Positions 9,886 to 19,514 of a DNA stretch of 64,000 nt are shown piece after piece (within the stretch, counting starts at the first letter, position 1; every line of letters begins with the position of its first letter). The position numbers and the translations under genes were made by a program. The stretch covers positions 67,988,669 through 68,052,668 of the forward strand of contig NC_134397.1 in NCBI RefSeq assembly GCF_050003625.1, given 5' to 3'. The DNA is from Haematobia irritans. Taxonomy: Eukaryota; Arthropoda; Insecta; Diptera; Muscidae. The notes under the pieces are model-generated. The model was not told the DNA's origin and searched no databases. It saw only the letters and a program-made list of their open reading frames with translations.

Positions 9886-11209
9886 AAACAAGTAAGGAAA
9901 GTCTAAAGTCGGGCGGAGCCGACTATATTATACCCTGCACCACTTTGTAGATCTAAATTGTCGATACCATATCACATCCGTCAAATGTGTTGGGTGCTAT
10001 ATATAAAGATTTGTCTCAAATACATACATTTAAATATCACTCGATCTGGACAGAATTTGATAGACTTCTACAAAATCTATAGACTCAAAATTCAAGTCGT
10101 CTAATGCACTAGGGTGGAACACAATGTTAGTAAAAAAATATGGGAAACATTTATATCTGGAGCAATTTTAAGAAAACTTCGCAAAAGTTTATTTATGATT
10201 TATCGCTCGATATATATGCATTAGAAGTTTAGGAAAATTAGAGTCATTTTTACAACTTTTCGACTAAGCAGTGGTGATTTTACAAGGAAAATTTTGGTAT
10301 TTTGACCATTTTTGTCGAAATCAGAAAAACATATATATGGGAGCTATATCTAAATCTGAACCGATTTCAACCAAATTTGGCACGGATAGCTACAATGCTA
10401 ATTATACTCCCTGTGTAAAATTTCAACTAAATCGGAGTTAAAAATTGGCATCTACGGTCATATGAGTGTAAATCGGGCGAAAGCTATATATGGGAGATAT
10501 ATCTAAATCTGAACCGATTTCAACCAAATTTGGCACGCATAGCTACAATGCTAATTCTACTCCCTGTGCAAAATTTCAACTAAATCGGAGCAAAAAATTG
10601 GCCTCTGTGGTCATATGAGTGTAAATCGGGCGAAAGCTATATATGGGAGCTATATCTAAATCTGCACCGATTTCAACCAAATTTGGCACTTACAGCTACA
10701 ATGCTAATTATACTCCCTGTGCAAAATTTCAACTAAATCGGAGCAAAAAATTGGCCTCTGTGGTCATTTGAGTGTAAATCGGGCGAAAGCTATATATGGG
10801 AGCTATATCTAAATCTGAACCGATTTCAACCAAATTTGACACCCATAGCTACAATGCTAATTCTACCCCCCGTGCAAAATTGCAAATGAGTGTAAATCGG
10901 GCGAAAGCTATATATGGGAGCTATATCTAAATATGAACCGATTTGGCTGATATTTTGCAAGTTTTTCGAGACTCATAAAATATTCGGATGTACGGAATTT
11001 GAGGAAGATCGGTTGAAATACACGCCAATTATGACCAGATCGGTGAAAAATATATATGGCAGCTATATCTAAATCTGAACCGATTTTTTCCAAAATCAAC
11101 AGGGATCGTCTTTGAGCCGAAACAGGACCCTATACCAAATTTTAGGACAATAGGACTAAAACTGTGAACTTATTATACCCTGTACCACAGTACTGGTGAA
11201 GGGTATAAA
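9886..11209 (-). mobile_element. HINE-C1, DINE-1-like element, complete
   Basis: Read on the minus strand, it starts at 11209 with TTTATACCCTTCACCAGTAC and its GTGGTACAGGGTATAATAAG partner. It ends at 9886 with AGTCGGCTCCGCCCGACTTT and TCCTTACTTGTTTT. The core has units of exactly 153 bp: the word GGGAGCTATATCTAAATCTG or its variant recurs at 10339, 10492, 10645 and 10798, then at 10917 after a ~34-bp deletion. It has no coding capacity. Confidence 0.8.
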
Positions 11210-11325
11210 GAGTTAAAATTACCCTATGAATATATGAAAAAAAAGCGAGTTTTAGCGACCATCTGCTTTTGCACGTCTGCTTTGGAATGGACATTTATAA
11301 CGACGATGTAAGTTCTGTGTACTAA
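11210..11325. other. short spacer between HINE-C1 and HINE-A2
   Basis: About 115 bp of non-repetitive-looking sequence. No feature is seen. Confidence 0.4.
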
Positions 11326-12477
11326 TTTTTATACCCACCACCATAGGATGGGGGGTATATTAACTTTGTCATTCCGTTTGTAACACATCGAAATATTGCT
11401 CTAAGACCCCATAAAGTATATATATTCTGGGTCGTGGTGAAATTCTGAGTCGATCTGAGCATGTCCGTCCGTCCGTCCGTCCGTCTGTTGAAATCACGCC
11501 AACTTCCGAACGAAACAAGCTATCGATTTGAAACTTGGCACAAGTAGTTGTTATTGATGTAGGTCGGATGGTATTGCAAATGGGCCATATCGGTCCACTT
11601 TTACGTATAGCCCCCATATAAACGGACCCCAAAATTTGGCTTGCGAGGCCTCTAAGAGAAGCAAATTTCATCCGATCCGGCTGAAATTTGGTACATGATG
11701 TTAGTATATGGTCTCTAACAACCATGCAAAAATTGGTCCACATCGGTCCATAATTATATATAGCCCCCATATAAACCGATCCCCCGATTTGGCTTGCGAG
11801 GCCCCTAAGAGAAGCAAATTTCATCCGATCCGGCTGAAATTTGGTACATGGTGTTAGTATATGGTCTCGAACAACCATGCAAAAATTGGTCCACATCGGT
11901 CCATAATTATATATAGCCCCCATATAAACCGGTCCCTCGATTTGGCTTGCGATGCCTCTAAGAGAAGCAAATTTCATCCGATATGGCTGAAATTTGGTAC
12001 GTGATGTTAGTATATGGTCTCTAACAACCATGCAAAAATTGGTCCACATCGGCTCATAATTATATATAGCCCCCAAATAAACCGATCACCAGATTTGACC
12101 TCCGGAACCTCTTGGAAGACCAAAATTCATCTGATTCAGTTGAAATTTGGTACGTGGTGTTAATATATGGCCTCAAACTCCCATGCAAAATTTGGTCGAT
12201 ATCGGTCCATAATTATATATAGGCCCCATATAAACCGATCCCCAGATTTGACCTCCAGAGCCCCTTGGAAGAGCAAAAAACTTCCCATTCGGTTGAAATT
12301 TGGTACGTGATGTTAGTATATGGTATCCAACAACCATGCAGGAATAAGAAGTTTTAAGATACCACAACCCAAGTAATTCGATTGTGGATGACAGTCTTTC
12401 GCAGAAGTTTCTACGCAATCCATGGTGGTGGGTACATAAGATTCGGCCTGGCCGAACTTGCGGCTGTATATACTTGT
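11326..12477 (+). mobile_element. HINE-A2, DINE-1-like element, complete
   Basis: The 5' end is TTTTTATACCCACCACCATAG with GGGGGGTATATTAAC. A GTCCGTCCGTCCGTCCGTCTG run lies near 11464. There are about five ~153-bp core units, then the 3' domain with the TTCGGCCTGGCCGAA hairpin at about 12442 and the CTTGTT end. The next base after a short ATT is the start of HINE-C2. The 235-residue minus-strand ORF (11369-12076) is the repeat read in a frame that stays open because 153 is divisible by 3. Confidence 0.85.
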
Positions 12478-12479
12478 TA

Positions 12480-13924
12480 TTTTTATACCCTTCACCACTA
12501 CTGTGGTACAGGGTATAATAAGTTTGTGCATTTGTGTGTAACGCCAAGAAATAGTGGCCGTAGACCCATCTTTTAGTATACCGATCGGCTTAGAATTAAA
12601 TTCTGAGTCGATTTAGCGATGTCCGTCTGTCTGTCTGTATATGTAATTTTGTGCACAAAGTACAGCTCGCAATTTAAGTCCGATCGTCCTCAAATTTGGC
12701 ACAGGGCCGTTTCTTGGGACAAAGACAAACGCTATTGGTTTTGGAAAAAATCGGTTCAGATTTAGATATAGCTGCCATATATATTTATCCCCGATTTGGT
12801 CATAGTTAGCGTGTTTATCGACCGATTTTCTTGAAATATCGTACATCCAAATATTTCGAAAATCTAGCAAAATATCAGCCAAATCGGTTTAGATTTAGAT
12901 ATAGCTCCCATATATATCTTTCGTCCGATTTAGACTCATAAGACCACAGAGGCCAAAGTTTACTACCGATCTTTTGCACAGAGGGTAGAATTGACATTCT
13001 ACCAATGCTTGGTAAATTTGATTGAAATCGGTTCAAATTTAGATATAGGTCCCATATATATCTTTCGTCCGATTTGAACTTATATGGCCAGAGTTTTGCC
13101 GTGATTTGCTTCAAATTTTGCACAAGGAGTACGTTTAATAGTATTGTTAAGTGTGTCAAATTTTGTTAAAATCTGTTCAGATTTAGATATAGCTCACATA
13201 TATATCTTTCGCCCGATTTGGACTTATAGGGTCTCAAAAGCCAGAGTTTTGCCCTGACTTACTTCAAATTTTGCACAAGCGGTACTTTTAACGATACTAT
13301 TGTATGTGCGAAATATGTTCAAAATCGATTCAGATTTAGATATAGCTCCCATATATATCTTTCGTCCGATTTGAAGTAATATGGCCTCAAAATCCAGGAT
13401 TTTGCCGTGATTTGCTTCAAATTTCGCACAGGGAGTACGTTTAGTAGTATCGGTAATTGTGACAAATTTGGTTGAAATCGGTTCAGATTTAGATATGGCT
13501 CCCATATATATCTTCCGTCCGATTTGCACTCATATAACCAGGGGGCCAAAGTTATACTCCCATTTACGTGAAATTTAGCATAGATAGCAGAATTATTATT
13601 CTAACTATACTTGTCAAATTTTGTCAAAATCGGTTCAGATTATATATAGCTCCCATATATACATACACCAGAGTTGGGGAAATATGGTAGACTGTTACAC
13701 ATTTTAGACCCATTTTCAATGGAAGTTTCCTCCAATTAACTGGATAGCGTTAGCCGATTTAAATTTTAATTCTAGAGATTTTGTAGAAGTAAAAAAATTT
13801 CCTTCTTTATATAGCTTCCAGCAAATGTGAAGTAGTTGAAATGGTAACACAAATTTTGGCCTATATAGGGGTGAAGGGTATAATATAGTCGTCCAAGCCC
13901 GACTTTAGACTTTACTTACTTGTT
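12480..13924 (+). mobile_element. HINE-C2, DINE-1-like element, complete
   Basis: It starts TTTTTATACCCTTCACCACTACTGTGG with CAGGGTATAATAAG. It contains GTCCGTCTGTCTGTCTGTAT and ends AGTCGTCCAAGCCCGACTTT...TTACTTACTTGTTTT. Core units are near 153 bp (the word CCCATATATAT or a variant falls at 12907, 13052, 13195, 13348 and 13501). It abuts HINE-A2 head to tail. Confidence 0.85.
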
Positions 13925-14082
13925 TTCATTCCATTTTTTGTCGTCAGCCAATACTAAATAAAGAAACGTATACTGCGGGGAATCACAGAATTTGTTTTCG
14001 ACTATCCCAAACAGAGGTGCAAATGACAAAGAAGAAATATTCAAACCAGTTTGGGATGAGTTCGAGTTCAAACCAGGACTGG

Positions 14083-14400
14083 GATGAGTTCGTAAATGTC
14101 GATGACAACGTCGTGACATCAGAAGAGCCTTCATTGAGAGAAATAGTGGAGAACACAAAAGAAAATGATTAAAATCACAGCGATAATGAACAAGATGACG
14201 AAGATGAGCCAATCAAAATTCCAACTAGGACAGAAACCTTGAGTGCGGTGCACACATTAAAACAGTATTTACGATTTGGTGGTTCTGATATATCAGAGAG
14301 TTTATATAGTTCCGTTGAAATTATTGAAAGTAAATTATTAAAAGAAATTCTTGTAAATAGAAAACAAACCACAATTCTAAACTATTTCCAATCTCAATAA
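14083..14400 (+). pseudogene. pogo/Tigger-like transposase C-terminal relic
   Basis: In the plus frame starting at 14083 the sequence reads DEFVNVDDNVVTSEEPSLRE... then a stop (TAA, 14170-14172). It continues in the same frame NHSDNEQDDEDEPIKIPTRT ETLSAVHTLKQYL...TTILNYFQSQ and stops at 14398-14400. The acidic stretch, the TETLxAVHTLKxYL helix and the short LLKEIL..R..T.ILNYF tail resemble the C-terminus of pogo/Tigger and jerky-type transposases. The catalytic core is absent, and one in-frame stop is present. Assignment is by resemblance from memory. Confidence 0.55.
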
Positions 14401-14533
14401 ATTATATTCATATTTAATCATGATAAAAAAAAAACTTGAAAATATTGTGTACACTTATTTGGATACAACGACGTTCGGTTATAACGACGTATAATTTCGG
14501 TTACTTGGCGGTCGCTATAACCCAATTCTACTG
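14401..14533 (+). mobile_element. 3' end of pogo-like element with terminal CTACTG
   Basis: Downstream of the relic, the sequence GGTCGCTATAACCCAATTCTACTG ends at 14533 and is followed by TA. The reverse reading, CAGTAGAATTGGGTTATAG, is typical of pogo-type terminal repeats that insert at TA. The 5' end was not found: upstream lies HINE-C2. Confidence 0.5.
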
Positions 14534-14535
14534 TA

Positions 14536-15587
14536 CTTCCAATTTTTTTGCTGGGCATAGAAAGTTTTCTTTGCATACTTTAAGGCGGTACAATTGTGTA
14601 CTGAAAACATGGTATAATAAAATAATAAAATTAATAATAAATAAATGGTTGATAAAGTTCATATAAATCTTGATTAGTTTATTATTGCGGATTTTTCTAG
14701 ATTGGGCTTGTAAGGTCTTAAGGTTCTGACGAAACTTCCGAAACTGAAATGGAGTCTTTTCATTTGCATATATATAGAGTCCTTAAAATTCCGTTCTAGA
14801 AATAATCTAGGAAAATCCAAAACAAAAAATAAAAATTGTTTACAAATATAACATTCGATCCTTAAACTTGATTATTCATCAAAACTCCGCTCATTACCGT
14901 AAAAAGTACTAAGTTTGCCACTAAGGTGGCAGAACAATAAAATTTGATTCTTCAGATGGAATTGCTAGCACAATTTTGCCACAAACAAATATGTGGACAT
15001 AGGGATGGGAAAAACCATACTATGGTTTTTAGTGTATAAAAATTATTTTATTCCAAATACATCACAATGTAATTTGTGATACATATGAATTTATATTTAT
15101 TCGACGTTTCATTCCATAAAAAAAGAAATATGTATCTTATATACACAAAGAATATGACCATTATTAATTAGTAGCATAAAATATCTTTTAATTAAGCCGC
15201 AATAAAGGAAGAGCCACAACCACATATGAGTGGTGTGAATTAGATTCACATTGACATAGAACCTTCATGAATAACAATCGGAAATTAAAAGGAAATTGTT
15301 GGTTTACACACACCCCAAAAAAAAAGAAAACAAAATGTATTCCTCAAATTACAAATGTCACTGCACGATTAGAAAGTTATTAACATTTATGACATAATAG
15401 GGGGGCAATAAATGTGCGTAGATGTCTAATGACTATTGAAGAATGGAAAACACTCATACTACGACTCATATTTCAATGAATAATAGATAAATAGGGAATT
15501 TTTCCACAATATAATTACGAAAAAGATTCCCAGTCATTATTGGGTGGTAAAATATATCTTATAATAAGCACAATATAATTATATTCA
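14536..15587. other. AT-rich unassigned stretch
   Basis: I see no gene and no copy of the repeats found elsewhere in the window. Short ORFs (for example 14436-14666) have no recognisable product. Confidence 0.4.
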
Positions 15588-15721
15588 AAACAAGTAAATA
15601 CGAACGTAAGTTCGAACGTAAGTTCGACCGGTCCGAATCGTATGTAGCCACCACTTCTACTAAAGGTTACTAAGTCTATAAAAAATTTCTAACCGATATG
15701 AATCAATTTTTGCGCGGTTAA

Positions 15722-15933
15722 CCCTCTAATGCCCCAATTTTTTTGCCAGCTGATTAAATATTCAATGTTAACGACACAAAAACAAGAAAAATTTACACGG
15801 TAAAATTCAGTATGAACAGTTTTAACTAAGTTTTCTTTTAATTTTACCCATTTTTGTTGTCTTAAGGTTGGTTTTACTAAAGGCTTCCTGACATAACGAA
15901 GCCCGCCTAAAGGCGGGATTGGGCTTTAGAGGG
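15722..15933. mobile_element. piggyBac-like MITE with TTAA duplication
   Basis: This 212-bp element is flanked by TTAA at 15718-15721 and 15934-15937. Its ends are CCCTCTAATGCCC and GGGCTTTAGAGGG, an inverted repeat of 13 bp with one mismatch. A perfect hairpin, CCCGCCTAAAGGCGGG, lies just inside the right end. TTAA duplications with CCY ends are the hallmark of the piggyBac superfamily. It is too small to code for a transposase. Confidence 0.8.
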
Positions 15934-16414
15934 TTAATATGGGGGCTATATTTATATAATTTATAATAATTTATTTATATATAATTATGGACCGATATTA
16001 ACCAATTTACGCATGGTTGTTAGAGGCCATATACAAACTTAACGTACAAAATTGTAATCGAATCGGTTGAAGTTTGCTCCTCCAAGAGGCTCCGGTGGTC
16101 AAATCTGGAGTCTATATATAATTATAGACCGATATGCACCAATATTAGGGATCATATACTAACACAACGTACGAAATTCAGTTAGTAAGCTACCTGCAGA
16201 AATATTTTCAGTTAAAGTTAACCGTAGTGAAGGTTTTTGTAGTTTATTTCTTTTAAATGGCAGTTAAAGCCTATCGGAGCGACATGATAATGACCGTTAA
16301 AGTATAACATTTTTAGAATTGTCATTTGTTACCTTCTTTGCGTTTCATATGTACACAGTAACTATCAACCCCAATCTGGGTCAAAATGTCATTAAAAATT
16401 ACAAAAGATTAATT

Positions 16415-16525
16415 TGATTTGTAAAAGGTTTCACTTGATTTGAAAAAGGATTCATTTGATTTGAAAAAGGTTTCTTTCGATTTGAAAAAGGTTTCTTTCG
16501 ATTTGAAAAAGGTTTCTTTTGAAGT
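16415..16525 (+). repeat. 22-bp minisatellite
   Basis: About five tandem copies of GATTTGAAAAAGGTTTCTTTC (one unit has 'ggattcattt'). The last copies are nearly identical. The array lies inside a stretch (about 16180-16540) that interrupts HINE-A3. Confidence 0.75.
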
Positions 16526-16654
16526 GGAAATGCTACATAATGAATATTAGGGACTACTTACTAACATTACGTACCAAGAGGCTCCCAAGCCAAATCTGGG
16601 GTCCGTTTATATGGGGGCTATGCGTCAAAGTGGTCCGTTGGGGCCATGCAATAC

Positions 16655-16785
16655 CATCCGACCTACGAGGGCAGTTCGGAAACTTCTTAGCCTAGCACAA
16701 AACGCGCGGTATAAACAGAAAAAAGTTAAGTGTTTTGGAAACTTCCACGTCATTTCTGGCAACACTGTTCAACGAACAATATGTC
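16655..16785. mobile_element. possible mariner terminal fragment inside HINE-A3
   Basis: After ...CCGACCTA the HINE-A text is interrupted by CGAGGGCAGTTCGGAAACTTC, and HINE-A text resumes at about 16786 (cgatgcattacaa..). TA-CGAGGG starts recall some mariner terminal repeats, but no matching second end or coding sequence is seen. Confidence 0.35.
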
Positions 16786-16846
16786 GATGCATTACAATTC
16801 CAATGACAAATTCCACCTTCCAACCCATGGCGAAGGATATAAAAAA

Positions 16847-17443
16847 TAACTCGAGTTTATGATGACCATTGCCACAGCCCCAATTGACTAGGTATGATAG
16901 CAGGTTTTATGTTATAAAATGCTACGTACATACGTAAATACTTTATGGTATTGGTATTAAGATATTTAATTAATTTATTAACATCAATATGTTGATTAAA
17001 TATCATGCACTTTGTATATTCGTACTTATCTTCGTAAGTAACAAATAAAAAAAGTGAAAAAATAAATTGATTGGGGTGGATAAATTATCGTTAATAAATA
17101 AAACGTGCCGTGATTTGAATATTACCTGTTCACTTGGGAGGTAAAGAATGCCAAAAAATCGCAGCACAAAAACATTTAGATTTATATTGCCAACTCCAGA
17201 AAAAAACATTTTCAAAAGCACAACGATTTCATGTCCTTAAAATTCGAATGGAGGATTCTTTTTTTAAAGACTGAAAGAAGAGTTTCCTTTTCCTGATAAA
17301 CGAAATTTTATTTTCTCTAAAACAAAAGAGATTATGAACAATCGTTAAATCCAATGTCACAAATTCGGATTTATCTGTTCCGTAGGAATATATTTTTTCT
17401 TTGTGTACCCGCATTTCTCTGTTACAAAGTTTTTTTAACTTTA
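16847..17443. other. unassigned AT-rich stretch
   Basis: I see no gene and no recognisable repeat. Two short minus-strand ORFs lack any recognisable domain. Confidence 0.4.
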
Positions 17444-17912
17444 TTTTAACTTTGTCATTCCGCTGGTCACACATCAAAATATTGGTCTCAGACCCCATAA
17501 AGTATATGTATTCTAGATCGTGGCGAAATTCTGAGTCGATCTAGCGATTTCGGTCCCTCCATCCGGTGAAATCACCCTAATTTCCGACCGAAACTAGCTA
17601 TCGACTTGAGATTTGGCATAAGAAGTTTGTATTGATGTAGGCCGGATGGTATTGAAAATGGGCCATATCAGACTTCTTTTAGGTATATAAACAGACCTCC
17701 AGATTTGGCCTGCGGAGCCTCTAGTAGAAGCAAATTTCATCCGATTCGATCGAAATTTGGTACATGGTGTATATGGCTTCTAAAAATTGTGCAAGAATTG
17801 GTCCATATCGATCCATTCCATATCCATGTCTCTTCATAATTATATACACATATAGCCCTCATATAATCCGATCCTCACATATTGGCTTGCGGAGCTTCTA
17901 GGAGGAGCACCT
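17444..17912 (+). mobile_element. HINE-A4, 5' half
   Basis: It enters just inside the 5' hairpin (AACTTTGTCATTCCGCTGGT) and contains GACCCCATAAAGTATATGTATTC and about two core units. It then stops at a poly-T run (17911-17925), where the oppositely oriented HINE-A5 begins. Confidence 0.7.
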
Positions 17913-17913
17913 T

Positions 17914-18936
17914 TTTTTTTTTTTTGTGATTGGGATCGATTTATCTGAGGGCTATATATAACTATAGACCGATATGGAACTAGTTAGGCATGGTTGTTAA
18001 CGGCCATATACTACCACCACGTACCAAATTTCAATCAGATCGGATGAATTTTGCTCCTCCAAAAGGCACCGGAGGTCAAATCTGGGGATCGGTTTATATG
18101 GGGCTATATATAATTATGGACTGAGATGAACCAATTCCTGCATGGTTGTTGGATAACATATACTAACATCACGTACCACATTTCAATCGATTCGTATGAA
18201 TTTTGCTCTTCCAAGGGGCTCCGGAGATAAAATCTCGGGATCGGTTTATATGGGGGGCTATATATAATTATGGACCTATTTCGACCAATTTTTGCATGGG
18301 TGTTTGAGGCCATATATTAACACCACGTACCACAATTCAACTGAATCAGATGAATTTTGGTCTTCCAAGAGGCTCCGGAGGTCAAATCTGGTGATCGGTT
18401 TATATGGGGGCTATATATAATTATGCAACGATATGGACCATTTTTTGCATAGTTGTTAGAGACCATATACTTACACCATGTTCCAAATTTCAGCCGGATC
18501 GGATGAAATTTGCTTCTCTTGGAGCCTCCGCAAGCCAAATCGGGGGATCGGTTTATATGGGGGCTATATATAATTATGGACCGATGTGGACCAATATTTG
18601 CAATATTTGCTTCTCTTAGAGTCCCCGCAAGCCAAATTTGGGGGTCCGTTTATATGGGGGCTATACGTAAAAGTGGACCGATATGGCCCATTTGCAATAC
18701 CATCCGACCTACATCAATAACAACTACTTGTGCCAAGTTTCAAGTCGATAGCTTGTTTCGTTCGAAAGTTAGCGTGATTTCAACAGACGGACGGACGGAC
18801 ATGCTCAGATCGACTCAGAATTTCACCACGACCCAGAATATATATACTTTGTGGGGTCTTAGAGCAATATTTCGATGTGTTACAAACGGAATGACAAAGT
18901 TAATATACCCCCATCCTATGGTGGAGGGTATAAAAA
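17914..18936 (-). mobile_element. HINE-A5, lacking its 3' end
   Basis: On the minus strand the 5' end is at 18936 (TTTTTATACCCTCCACCATAG partner of CCCCCATCCTATGG). The GACGGACGGAC run is at about 18785 and there are about five core units. It meets HINE-A4 tail to tail at 17913, so 17444-17912 and about 18470-18936 form a large inverted repeat. Confidence 0.75.
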
Positions 18937-18939
18937 TAA

Positions 18940-19072
18940 TTGATACAATTAATTGGGTGATTGACTTTTGTTTCGATTAAAAAAAATATTGAAGCAATTA
19001 AATTTTTAATTGAATATGATTTAAAATTAAATTAAAATTTTAATTGGAAAAATTTTGGTTATATTCTTATCT
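18940..19072. repeat. partial AATTAATT fold-back
   Basis: It is rich in the words ATTTTTAATTGA, TTAAATTAAAATTTTAATTG and ATTGATACAATTAATTG shared with the fold-backs at 45605-45872 and 46079-46370. It lacks clear ends. Confidence 0.5.
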
Positions 19073-19074
19073 GT

Positions 19075-19215
19075 GTAGCCTCCATATAAATCCCCAGATT
19101 TGATTTACGAAGCTTCCTGAAAGTGCAAATTTCATAAGGTCGGCTAGAAATTTGGTACGTGATGTCAGTATATGGCCTATCGATCGATATATGTCATGCT
19201 AATCAGTCTATATGG
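19075..19215 (+). repeat. HINE-A6 core fragment
   Basis: One decayed core unit (agcctccatataaatccccagatttga.. to ..gtatatggcct). Confidence 0.55.
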
Positions 19216-19514
19216 GGGTTATATTAAAATAAATACTAATATTAATGATAGTCAGTATCTTCTATGTGTCAAAAATAAAATTGAATGACAATTGCAATTT
19301 CAATGGTCTCAGAACGGAAGATGGGGCCATATGTGGTCTATTTCAAGACCTGGCCTGATATAAGAGATATGCCAAATTTGGAAAATCCCAAAGTTCCCAA
19401 CTGAAAATCCCTAATACTGGCAACTCTGTGTACGTTCATTAATTTGTTCATAAAATTTTTGGTGTTACTTTCGATAAGGAAAATTTCATATCCCTTTGAA
19501 AAATTCGAAATAAA
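19216..19514. other. unassigned stretch
   Basis: It has faint HINE-like words (tatgggggttatatt) but nothing definite. Confidence 0.35.

Larger units (their letters stand above)
15588..16846 (-). mobile_element. HINE-A3, decayed, with nested insertions
   Basis: On the minus strand the 3' end lies at 15588 (AACAAGTAAATACGAACGTAAGTTCG..). The core units show at about 15940-16180 and 16540-16650. The decayed 5' hairpin, GGCGAAGGATATAAAAA, is near 16845. Nested inside are the TTAA-flanked MITE (15722-15933), a 22-bp minisatellite region (16415-16525) and a short TIR-like piece (16655-16785). Confidence 0.6.

Noticed and set aside
13916..14212. 98-residue minus-strand ORF
   Set aside because: It is antisense to the pogo-like C-terminal relic, whose plus frame gives the recognisable sequence.
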